Of a stretch of 31,494 nt of DNA, positions 1 to 11,100 are shown one piece after another. The stretch comes from Chrysochromulina tobinii (Eukaryota; Haptophyta; Prymnesiales; Chrysochromulinaceae): contig JWZX01002773.1 in the NCBI GenBank assembly GCA_001275005.1, forward strand, positions 1 to 31,494, written 5' to 3'. The notes beneath the pieces are model-generated. The model saw nothing but the letters and a program-made list of their open reading frames with translations, was not told the DNA's origin and did not search any database. Both the position numbers and the translations under genes were made by a program. Within the stretch, counting starts at the first letter, position 1. Each line of letters begins with the position of its first letter.

Positions 1-344
1 CCCCCGTCGCCGTTACACCCCCGTCGACTACCCTTGCATGCCGGGCGACCATGCCCCACCCCAGGGGGGTGCACTGGGCGCCGTTTTGGGCGTTCTGCTA
101 CGTAATTACGGATTTACGGATTTACCCCCCTCCCTCCCCCTCCCACGCTCCGACCCGGTCAAACGCGCATCTACGAATCAAGTTACCGCCGGAGGCGCGG
201 AAGCCTATGGCCTATGGCCAAGGCGATACTGGCTGAGCAATATGACTCACTGCTGCGGCTTCACACGATGGCCCAGACCGTCTATGTTTACTAATAATTT
301 TGTATATTTTGTTGAGCCTGGGATCCATTTTTTCGCATTCACTC
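1..344. other. Left-edge non-coding stretch
   Basis: No convincing gene is seen. The stretch holds C-rich runs, a short tandem duplication of TACGGATT near 114-125 and a duplicated GCCTATG near 203-216. It lies 3' of the TrmB gene, so part of it may be that gene's 3' UTR. Confidence 0.5.
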
Positions 345-1067
345 TCAGTTAACGCAAGTTCCCTCAAAGACGAAGCAGAGGTCCTCGACCGCGCGCCCCT
401 CGGCGATCGCCTCGCGCTCGTACTTGGTGCTCGGGCGAAAATGGCCTGGACGGTTCGCGGCCAGGGACTCGCACGGAAGTGCTCGCCATCCGCGGGCGGC
501 CGCCAACGTCTTGCGAACGTGCTCAGGATAGCCCGGCACGTCAGTGGCCACGTGCAGGCAGCCGTGCGGTCGCATCACACGGCCGAGAGATTCTATCACA
601 TCCGCACGAACGAGACGTCGCTCCGCACTGCCACGCCACGGATCGGGGAAGAAAAAGAGAACCTCGTCAAATAAGGGCGTGTCGGTCGGCAATCCCCGAG
701 TCAGCAACATGGCGCCGTCCGCCTTGCAGACTCGCACATTACTCAACCCTCGCTCATCGAGCTTCATCATGCACGTAGCGAGACCGCGGCGCATCCAATC
801 AACGGCCAAGAAGTCCACGTCAGGTCGTGCCGCTGCGAGCTCCACAACGGCCTCGCCATTACCACAGCCAATCTCAAGGACACGTGGAGCCTCGCGGTTG
901 AATGCTGCTCTCAGCTCGAGCCGGTCTGTGTGGCTGAACGCCAGCCCAAAGAGTGGCCACAAAGCCCTCTCCGCACGCTTCTGTGCAGGCGAGATTGCCT
1001 TCTGTCTTGCCTTGTACCACGCTGGCCGCACCGATCGGTTGCGAGACCTACTGCTGCTCGACGGCAT
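345..1067 (-). CDS. trmB: tRNA (guanine-N7-)-methyltransferase, TrmB/Trm8 family
   Basis: This 240-residue protein should methylate N7 of a guanine in tRNA (usually G46) using S-adenosylmethionine. Seen in the sequence: SAM-binding motif I VLEIGCGNG at residues 63-71; an acidic residue after strand 2 in FLAVD (86-90); KADGAMLL (115-122); the family signature FFFPDPW (138-144); and the C-terminal TKYERE...G...DLCF block (214-232) that contacts tRNA in TrmB. Length and the single-domain layout resemble bacterial and organellar TrmB more than the longer eukaryotic Trm8. The Ser/Arg-rich first 35 residues lack acidic residues and could be an organelle transit peptide, though part of them aligns with the usual TrmB start. 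The Lys/His-rich stretch that normally follows FPDPW is shortened and replaced by RGSAERR. The start is the first ATG of the frame. It is transcribed in the same direction as the giant gene upstream, with 1.1 kb between them, so it probably has its own promoter. Confidence 0.9.
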   Translation of the reverse strand: MPSSSSRSRNRSVRPAWYKARQKAISPAQKRAERALWPLFGLAFSHTDRLELRAAFNREAPRVLEIGCGNGEAVVELAAARPDVDFLAVDWMRRGLATCMMKLDERGLSNVRVCKADGAMLLTRGLPTDTPLFDEVLFFFPDPWRGSAERRLVRADVIESLGRVMRPHGCLHVATDVPGYPEHVRKTLAAARGWRALPCESLAANRPGHFRPSTKYEREAIAEGRAVEDLCFVFEGTCVN

Positions 1068-2175
1068 TGTCTACTCCTGGGGACCGAACACGTGCGAGCT
1101 GTGCACACGAGAAGTTTTGCACCCCCGCGTGACCCCAGTTGACTCGTGTGAACCCGTTTTTTTCTAACGAAAAGCCAGATCGTCGCACACTGACCACGAG
1201 CGGCGACTTTCGGAAATTTCCGAAAGTCTAGCACGAGCCAATGACCCCAGAGGCGACAGGGGCTGCTTTCATGAGTGTGGGGAAAGGATTCACAGCCAAT
1301 GGTTATTTTGAAACACAAAACAAAGGACCGGCGTACATACGGATGCGGTTACCACTAGCAAGCACAAGAAGCACCTCGAGAGGCTTCGATTTAAAAAACC
1401 TGTGTTTTTAGGTTGTCTGTTGTGACAGAGTATTGTCCGGACACGACCCACAAGGCCCAAGGCTTCGGCCAAGGCCAAGCCGCTACCTCGCCGGGGGCTT
1501 CATGCATTTCATTCATATAGCGGAGGTCGGGTCCACAACGGTCCAGAAGGGGCCCGTCGCAACCGCCAACTAACCGTGCTCATGGCGGCTTAACCACACC
1601 GCCCAACGCCCAAGCGGCGCCATCAAGAGACACGAGTCACAAGACGGCCCAAGCAGTATACTTAGCGGCACGCAGGATGCGATGGGAGTTGAGGGAGGAG
1701 GGGAGGACGAGCGCTGCAGGGCGCTGTTAAAATCGCGACGGTCGACGCGCGAATAATTGCCAATTTCCGGATCATGGACCAGCTGTCCGCTGACGGTGAG
1801 GCGGTGAGCGGTGAACCGATGTATACCGACATACCGCTTCCCGGGTGACCCGGTGCACCGCCCTAGGGGTACGGCTTTCGCACGCCGATTCGCACTCAGA
1901 CTCACACCGACGATACCCGGGTCAACGTCAAAGCGCGGATTCGCCCAGGATACAGGATTCGCCCTGTCCGGAGACTCAGACTGACGCCGCGCTCGACGCC
2001 GCGCGGTCTCGGGTCTCCCCCGTGCCTGGCCCGGTCTACCTCGGTTCCGCATCGCACGCTGACGGCCGGACAGTTAGTCCTAGCGGTCAACATGCATTCA
2101 CAGCATCTTACGCTGAGCTTCGCATCCAAGCTTCAATAATAAATCCCCTCCGCATCCCCTCTCGAAGTATTTGTC
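1068..2175. other. Intergenic region between the TrmB gene and the giant-protein gene
   Basis: This stretch is 5' of the TrmB gene and 3' of the giant gene. It contains a perfect 24-bp palindrome at 1205-1228. It also has an imperfect mirror-like AAGGC/GGCC cluster near 1450-1482 and short GGTGAG/CGGTGA iterations near 1794-1815. A 160-codon minus-strand frame at 1570-2052 is Arg/Pro/Ser-rich and resembles no family I know; I do not call it a gene. Confidence 0.6.
1205..1228. promoter_or_regulatory. Perfect 24-bp palindrome upstream of the TrmB gene
   Basis: The half-site GACTTTCGGAAA is followed immediately by its exact reverse complement, with no spacer and no mismatch. It lies 138-161 bp upstream of the TrmB start codon. 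It could bind a dimeric factor or form a cruciform. It has no U-tract, and a terminator role is not expected in nuclear DNA. Function is inferred; only the symmetry is seen. Confidence 0.55.
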
Positions 2176-5100
2176 TCAAGGCTTCTTGTCGTTCTTCTTC
2201 TTGGCCGGGCCCGGTTGGTCCGTCTTCTTAACCGGGGCTTTCTCATCTTGAGGCGACGCGCTTCTCGGTCTTTCCTTCTTCGCGGCTGCGGCGGCACTCC
2301 CAGCGCCCTTCTTCAACGCCTTGTTCAGCTCGTTGTAGTCAATCTGTCCTGACCCGTCCTCGTCGAGCATGTCAAAGACTGCGTTCAAATCTTCACGATT
2401 CGCAACAAAGCCAAGGGCGACAAGGGCCTTACCAAACTCGTTCTTGTCGATGTAGCCCGACTCATCCTCATCCCAAATGCGGAAGAGGTCGATCGCACGG
2501 CCCTTGGATCTCCTCAACGAGTCCTTGAGTGAATAATAGATAAACTCGGGCAGCGTCACCTCGCCGCTTCCATCCTCATCCATCTCGTCGAACTTTTCGC
2601 GGAGCTGCTTCTCCGTGTAAACCGTTGTCTCGCGGTACTTGACTAGATCCTTGAACTCCTCGAAGTCAAGCTTGCCATCGTTGTTGAGGTCCGCATGCCC
2701 AAAGGAATTTGCTCGCTCAATCATCATCGCCTGGAAGTCCTCGTGTCCGTCGCCGACCGTGTTTGCAGTTACCGCATCATCGTACCATTGTTTCTCAGGA
2801 CGGATGCCCATTTGGCTGGCCATCGCGGTCAGCAGTGCAACCTGCTTCATACTTTTCTTTTTGGCCTCTGCTTCCTTCTTTTCTTCTTCTTTGGTCAGCT
2901 TCTTCTTTTTATTGGGCTCCCCTGTGTTGGGGCTCGGCGCCGGAGGCGCGGGAACTGAGGTGGGAGCTGGGCTGGGTTGCGACTCTGATGGATTGGAGAC
3001 GGTTGGAGAGTTCGGCTTGAACTCCTTGACCCACTTTTCCAACTCCTGATAGTCGATTGAGTCGCTCTTGTCCCTGTCGCACTGGTCAAACCCGGCGCTA
3101 AGAACATCCCGTGGGAAGCTCGGCCCCATCTTCAAAAAGCCCTTGATCCACTCTTCCCGGGTCACGTACCCATCGCTGTTCTCATCGAGCTCGCTGAAAA
3201 GCGCGGCGAGGCGCAAGCCTTTCTCCTTTATTTCGTTTACGAGGGTCTGCCAGAGGTTCTTGCTCGGATCGAAGACAAGCAGTGAGCGGACCTTCATAGG
3301 CGACATTTCCCTACGTGCTGAGTTCATGGACTCAGTCACCGCTGACGCACGCACGATCTGTAGCCGCAGCTCGGCCAGCTGCCTCTCGTAGTCTTCCGAG
3401 AGGCGCACGATTTCCTTTGTGAGATGCGTACGGTGCTCCTCGAGCAGACGATTAAGCTTTTCTTCCGAGGCCATCTGGTGCTCCTGCAGCAGGTTCTGCA
3501 TTTGCCCAACCTCCGCCTGGGCCGCACGCTCCTGCGATATAGCCTTCTTGAGCTCCTCCTCCATGCCAGCCACTTGCCTGCGCGCAGCCTGGGCCTGCGC
3601 CTGCTCCAAGGACAGGCGGCTTAGCGCGTCTGTCGCAGCCTTGCGGGCCTCAATGAGGGCCACGTGCTGCAACGCGAGCTCCTCGTCGGTGTCCTGCTGG
3701 AAGCGCCGAAGGTCCTGCTCCGCATTCTCGCGCTTTGCAGACTCGAGCATGCGAGCCCTCTCGGCCTCGGCGGCCTCAGCAGTCGCCCGCTTGCCCGCAT
3801 CTGCAGAGGCGCGCTCGACGGCGGCCCGATTGATGGCGTCCGTCGCCGCCCTGCGAGCCTCGACGAGAGCGACATGCGTGAGCGCAAGCTGCTCCTCAAA
3901 GTCCACCTTGCGCCGCTTCAACTCTTCCTCAACGGCCTGGCGTCGCTCCGTCTCGCGCGAAAGGCGCGCACTGTAGTCGCTCTCAAGCTCCTCGAGGCGT
4001 GCCTTCAACTCCTCTTGACGGCGCTCGGACTCGCTCATCATGAGCTTGCGCCGCCTCTCGACACTCTCACGCTCCCAGTCGTGACGCCACTGCTGGTAAG
4101 TAGCGACCAGCTTTGGCTTGACCAGGCGTGCGCTAGCCTTCTTGAGCAAGTTGCGTTGCCGAACATTTTCAGACCACATTGCTTGCCACGCCGTCCAGCC
4201 GAGCGCAAGCTTTCGATTCATCAGGCGCTTCACGCCCATCTCGCCGAGGTGGGCAACACGCTTCTCGCGCTCGGCTTCGAGCTGCTCCTGTATCGAGCGA
4301 AGCTGCTCCGCCTCCATCCCGCGGCCAGCAAGCATCGCTTCGCGGGCATCGGCGAGCTCCTTACGAAGCTTCTCGAGCTCCATACCCAACTTTGCCTGCG
4401 TGGCATCCTTCTCAGCCTTGGCGCGGGCGCCCTCGCCGCTGAGCGCTGCCTGCGAACTCTTGGCACTCTTGGCGAGCATGGTGAGGTCCCAATCGTGCAT
4501 CCAGTGAGCGAAGCACTTGACCAACCGAGGCTTCATCAACCGCGCGAGCGAACTCAGGAGCATCTTCTTTCGATTTGAGTACATCTGCCACCGGTGATGC
4601 CATGTGGACCAGCCACGAGCCACATCACGATTGATGAGCCGCTTGATACCCACCTGCTGCAGCGCCATCACACGCTCTTCTTTCTCAGCATGCAGCTTCT
4701 CTTCAAACTGTTTCCTCAGCTCCTGCTCTAGTGCAGTTCCTGCCAGAGCCGCTTCGCGCATCTCCCGAAGCTCGATCAGTGCCTTCGCAAGGTTGCCCTC
4801 AACCTTGAGGCGCATCGCGGTCTCGTACTCGATGCGCTCCTTGAGGCTCATACTCGTCAACGCCACCTCCCTCGTCTTCTTTGCGGCCTCTGCAATCGAC
4901 CAAGAACGGCGCCAATGCGCGTACGCTGCACTTTGCTTGGGCCTGAGGAGTCGACTGGCTGCCTTCTTGAGCAGGCTACGCTGGCGCACCTTTTCTTCCC
5001 AAAGCGCGTGCCAGCCCGACCAGCCGCGAGCCAGGCCCTGATTCATCAGGCGCTTCACGCCCATTTCGCCGAGGTGGGCAACGCGCTTCTCGCGCTCGCG

Positions 5101-8100
5101 CTCAAGCTCCTCTTCAGCGAGTCGCTTCAGCTCCGCCTCTTGACCACGTCCGGCCAGCATAAGTTCGCGCGCTTCCTTGAGCTCCTTCTGGAGCTGTGCA
5201 TTTTGCTCGCGCAGGTTCTTAGCCTGCTTCATCTCGAGTGCTAGCCGCTCCTCACTCGACATCTTCGACAACCTCAACTCCTCCGCCCGTGATGTCGCCA
5301 GCTCCACATCCCAGTCCTTCATCCAGTGCTGATAAGCTGCAGAGAGCTTGGGCTTCGTCAGCCGCAAGGCTGCGTGCTTCAGCATCCGTTGTTTGCGCAG
5401 CTTCGTTGAATACATGTCGAACCAGGCAGACCAGGCTCTCGCAATGCCCTGCTTGAGAATGCGTCGAAGTCCTTGCTGACCAAGATGCTCAATGCGTTTG
5501 GCGCGTTCGGCCTCCATCTTCTCCTCCATCCGGCGCTTAAGCTCCTCCTCCTGGCCCCTGCCCGATATCATCGCCTCGCGGGCACACTCGAGCTCCTTGC
5601 GAAGCTGGTTGACCTCAGAGAGCAGCTTCTCCTTCTCCTGGCTCTCGACAAGTAGCTTATGCTCAGTCGACATTGTCATCTTCTTGCGCTGCTCGATCTC
5701 CCAGTCGTGACGCCACTGCTGATAAGAGGCGATCAGCTTTGGCTTCACCAGGCGCGCGCTAGCCTTCTTGAGCAGGTTGCGCTGACGAATCCTTTCAGAC
5801 CACATCGCATGCCACGCCGTCCAGCCGAGCGCAAGCTTTTGGTTCATAAGGCGTTTGAGGCCTTGCGTGCCGAGTGCTTCGACCCGCTTTGCCTTCTCTG
5901 CCTCGAGCCGCTCCTCTGCCAGCCGCTTGAGCTCTGCCTCCATGCCTCTGCCAGCGAGCATGGTATCGCGCGCCTCCTTGAGCTCCTTGGTCAGTTTGTC
6001 AACCTGGGCATAAAGCGCTTCCTTCTCTTGCTGCGCCTCTGCCTTGTCGAGAGCCAAGCGCTCGGTAATCGACATGGTCTTTCGGGCAGCCCTGACGGCA
6101 TTCCAGTCCTTCATCCAGTGCATGTAGGCCTGAATGAGCCATGGCTTCGTGAGGCGCGCGCTGGCTTTCTTGAGCAGATTGCGCTGGCGCTTCTTCTCGG
6201 TCCACATGTCGTGCCAACCCAACCAGCCTAGGGCGAGCTTGTGATTCATCAACCTCTTGACGCCGAGCTGGCTCAGATGCTGCACACGCTTCTCACGCTC
6301 CGCCTCGAGCTTCTGCTCCAGCAGATTCGACAAGCCGCCGGCGCCGTAAAGTAGCTCGTTTGCAGCTTTGAGGTCGGCCTGTAGCTTGTCGATAGTCCGC
6401 TGCATCTCAAGTTTGCTCTGCGCCTCGAGAGCCACGCGCTCCTCCCGGGTCATGAGCTCTTCCTTCTGCATCTCGACCTCCCAGCTCTTGCGCCAGTGCT
6501 GATAAGAGGCGATGAGCTTTGGCTTCAGCAGGCGTGCGCCAGCCTTCTTAAGCAAATTGCGCTGACGCACCTTCTCCGACCACATCTCGTGCCAGGCGGC
6601 CCAGCCCATTGCAAGCGCCTTGTTCATGATTCGCTTGAGTCCCTGTTGGCCGAGCGCTTCGACACGCTTCTCCTTCTCGCGCTCCAGCTGCTCTTGCATG
6701 CGACGCTCGAGCTCAGCCTCCTGGCCGCGGCCAGCAATCATCGCATTGCGAGCCTCTTGCAACTCCTTGCGCAACTTAGCCATGCCTACCTCGAGCTGAT
6801 GGATCTCCTTCTCACGCTGAACCAGCTTCTGGTCGGTCGTCACGAAGCCCTGCTGCAGCACCTCGACCTCCCAGCTTCGCCGCCAGTGCGAGTACGATGA
6901 GATGAGCTTGGGCTTTGTCAGGCGCGCTGCAGCCTTCTTGAGCAAGTTGCGCTGGTTTACCTTATCCTTCCACATATCGTGCCAGCCCGACCAGCCTAGG
7001 GCGAGCTTCTGGTTCAAAAGGCGCTTCATTCCCACCTGACCGAGGTGCTCAACGCGCCTCTGCCTCTCGCGCTCGAGTTCCTCCTCCATTTGCCGCTTGC
7101 GCTCAACCTCATGGCCGATGCCTGCAGCCATATCCGAGCGCGCCTGCTTGAGCTCCTGACGCAGCCTAGCGAGCTCCTCCTCGGCGTTCTTGCGCTCGGA
7201 GATTTCCAAGGCGAGCCGCTGCGACTCAGACAAGGCGGCGAGCTTGGCCTCCTCAAGTCTACGAGCGGAGAACTCCGCATCCCAATCACGCATCCAGTGC
7301 TGGTATGCTGCGATAAGCTTGGGCTTGGTCAGCCGTGCAGCCGCCTTCTTGAGCAGGTTGCGTTGCTTGACACTGTCCGACCACATGTCGTACCACGCGC
7401 TCCAGCCGAGTGCAAGCTTCTGGTTCATCAAGCGCTTGATGCCAAGCTGCCCGAGGTGCTCGACACGCGCTGCCCTCTCACGCTCGAGCTCCTCCTCCAG
7501 CTGACGCTGTAATTCGGCCTCTTGAGCTCTACCGCTGAGCGCCGCCTTGCGTAAAGCCTCGAGCTCCGTGCGGACCAGCTTAAGCTCGGTCGAGAGCTGC
7601 TCGTTCTCGTTCGTGGCAGCCAAGAGCTTCTGCTCCGTAGACATGAACACTGAATTGAGCGCCTCGATCTCCCAGTCGCGCCGCCAGAGCTTATATGCAT
7701 TGACGAGCTTGGGCTTTGTGAGGCGGGCACCAGCTTGCTTAAGCAGGTTGCGCTTACGCACCTTATCAGACCACATCGCATGCCACGCCGTCCAGCCGAG
7801 CGCAAGCTTTTGATTCATGAGGCGTTTGAGCCCTTGCGTGCCGAGTGCTTCGACCCGTTTTGCTTTCTCTGCCTCGAGCTGCTCCTCTGCCAGCCGCTTG
7901 AGCTCTGCCGCCTGACCTTCACCAGACAGCATGGCTGCGCGCGCGGCGGCGAATTCGTCGCGAAGCTTGACCAGCTCCGCCTCTAACTTTGCCGCCTTGT
8001 CGCGCTCCGTCGTGTACTTTTGCTCCATCGTCATCGCGCCGAGCGCTTGCATCTCGTGAGTCCAGTCTTTAATCCAGTGAGTGTAGGCTTGAATGAGCCG

Positions 8101-11100
8101 CGGCTTCGTCAGGCGTGCGCCCGCCTGCATGAGCAGGTTCTTCTTGCGCCTTTTCTCTGACCATTTGCCATGCCACGCCGTCCAGCCGAGCGCAATCTTT
8201 TGATTCATCAAGCGTTTAATGCCCAGCTGGCCTAGGTGGGCAACGCGCTTCTCGCGCTCGCGCTCAAGCTCCTCCTCGGCCTGACGCTGGAGCTCGGCTT
8301 GCAAGCCGCGGCCAGCCATCATCGCCTCGCGCGCCTCCTTGAGCTCTCGTGAGAGCTTGTCCACCTGCGTCAGCAGGCTCTCCAGCAAGTGCGCCTTCTC
8401 TTCAGCCTCCTTGGCGCGACGCTCCTCGGTCATCATGTTGTAGCGGGCAGATTCTTCTGTCTCCCAGTCGCGGCGCCATTGCGAGTACGAGGCGATCAGC
8501 TTCGGTTTGGTGAGGCGCGCTCCTGCTTGCTTGAGCAGGTTACGCTTACGCACCGTATCGGACCACATGCCATGCCACGCCGACCAGCCCATGGCGAGCT
8601 TCTGGTTCATGAGGCGCTTGATGCCCATCTCGCCCAGATGAGCCACTCGAGCCTCCTTTTGCCGTTCCAGCTCTTCCTCGTGTCGACGGCGCAGCTCGGC
8701 CTCTGTGCTTTTGCCCTGGAGCGCCAGCTCGCGCATAGAGTCGAGCTCGTGTCGCAGCTCCTTGACCTCCGCAAGGAGGTTCCGCTCGGCCTCCTGTGCA
8801 GCAAGGAGCTTCTGCTCCGTCGTCATGGTCGCGGCCTGATTCGTCGAGATTTCCCAGTCGCGGCGCCAAAGTGCATACGATTGGATCAACTTCGGCTTCG
8901 TGAGCCGTGCGCCGGCCTTCTTGAGCAGGTTGCGCTGATGCGTCGCCTCGGACCACATGGTGTGCCAAGCGGCCCAGCCCATCGAAAGCTTCTGGTTCAT
9001 GAGGCGCTTGATGCCCATCTGACCAAGGTGTTCGACTCGCGCCTCACGCTCCTTCTCGAGCTGCTCTTCCATCTTCTTACGCTGCTCGTACTCGAGGCCA
9101 AGGCCCTTAGCCATGGCGTCGCGCGCCTCGACGAGCTCCTTCCGGACTTTATCGTATTTGGACTCGAGCGCCGCAAACTCCGCAGCACGGCGATCGCGCT
9201 CCGCCGCAGCCTTCTGCTCGGCAGTCATCATGCGCTCCGCTTTGAGCTCGCGCTTCCAGTCCATGAGCCAGTGCGAGTAGGCGTGCATCAGTTTCGGCTT
9301 TGTGATCCGCATTCCCGCCTTCTTGAGCAGATTGCGTTTCCGGATATTGTTGGACCACAGGCCATGCCACGCAGCCCAGCCACGAGCAAGGCCCTGATTC
9401 ATGAGGCGCTTGAGACCCATGTTGCCAAGATGAGCCACTCGCGCATCTTTTTCGCGCTCGAGCTCCTCCTCGTACTTCCGTTTGAGCTCCTTCTCCATGG
9501 CATTGCCCGCAATTGCGGCCGCCCGAAGCCTCTCGACCTCTCGCCGAAGCTCTGCATTCTCTTTCTCAAGCTGCTCACGCGTCTTTATCTCCATCAGGAG
9601 CTTCTGCTCGGTCGACAAGGTGGCGTTCTGATGCGTCTCAATCTCCCAGTCGCGGCGCCATTGTGTGTAAGCTTGGATCAGCTTCGGCTTTGTGAGCCGT
9701 GCGCCGGCCTTCTTGAGCAGGTTGCGTTGTTTCACATTTGTTGCCCACATGTCGTGCCAGGCGGCCCAGCCCATGGCGAGCTTCTGGTTCATGATTCGCT
9801 TGAGACCCTGTTGGCCGAGAGCTTCGACACGTTTCTCCTTCTCCTTTTCGAGCTGTTCTTCCATCTTGCGTTTCATCTCGGCCTCAAAACCCTTGCCCTC
9901 AACCATCGCAATTCGCGCCTCCTCGAGCTGATTTCGCAGTTTGGCGTTCTCAGCCTCGACCCTGCGCATCTCTTCCTCGCGCCCCATCAGCTTCTGCTCG
10001 TGTGCCAGGAGGCCCTCGAGCTTCATCTCGGCTTGCCACCCAGCCTTCCATTGCTGATAAGAGGCGATGAGCTTTGGCTTCACCAGGCGCGCGCCGGCCT
10101 TCTTGAGCAGGTTGCGCTGTTTCACACTTGTTGCCCACATGCCGTGCCATGCGGTCCAGCCCATGGCGAGCTTTTGGTTCAGCATTCGCTTGAGTCCCTG
10201 CTTGCCAAGGGCCTCGACACGCTTTTCTTTTTCCTGCTCGAGCTGCTCTTGCAACAAACGCTGTGTCTCAGCCACCTGACCTTTGCCGGCAATCATTGCA
10301 GTGCGTGCTGCCTGCAGCTCCCCGGAGAGCTTGTCGACCTGCTTTTGAAGCTCTGCCATGAGCTGAGCCTTCTCCCTTGCCTCAGTTTCGAGGCGCTGCT
10401 CAGCCGTCATGGCAGCTCTCGACGCCTGCATCGTGCGCCAGTCACGATTCCAGTGGGCGTAAGCTGCACTGAGCTTGGGCTTCGTCATGCGAACCCCAGC
10501 TTGCTTGAGCAGGTTGCGCTGGCGACGGTACTCGAACCACACGTCATGCCAAGCAGACCAGCCTAATGTCAACTTTTGATTGAGTAGGCGCTTGAGGCCT
10601 TGCGTGCCGAGGGCTTCGATGCGCTTCTCCCTTTCCTTCTCGACCTGCTCTTCCATCACACGTCTCATCTCCGCTTCGTGGCCCTTGCCGGCAAGCATCG
10701 CATCGCGCGCAGCCTGGAGCTCAGCCTTGACCTTGTCAAGCTCCTGCTTCAGCTCGAGGGTCATCTTATCACGTTCCTCGATCTCGGCGGCAGCTCGCTC
10801 CTCAATCGACATGGACTTGCGCGACTGCCGGACGATGGCCCAGTCATGCCGCCAGTGTTGGTACGACGCGATCAATTTCGGCTTCGTCAGGCGAGCCCCA
10901 GCCTTCTTCAGAAGATTCGTCTGCCGACGCTTCTCCTCCCACTTGCCGTGCCACGCCAGCCAGCCCATGGCGAGCTTCTGGTTCATGAGGCGCTTGAGGC
11001 CAACCTGACCGAGGTTCGCCACACGCTTGTCCTTTTCCGCTTCAAGATCGGCCTCTAAGCGACGCAGCCGTTCCTCAGCGCCCTGGTGGCTCTCGCCCAG

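Noticed and set aside
1570-2052. 160-codon minus-strand frame with ATG in the 1.1-kb intergenic stretch
   Set aside because: It has Arg/Ser/Pro-rich composition, no recognisable domain and a position just past the giant gene's stop. It is more likely chance coding potential.
8389-10566. 725-codon plus-strand open frame inside the giant gene
   Set aside because: It mirrors the 398-bp repeats of the opposite strand and is Leu/His-rich without domains. It stays open because Leu, Lys and Glu codons on the real strand seldom give stops when reversed.
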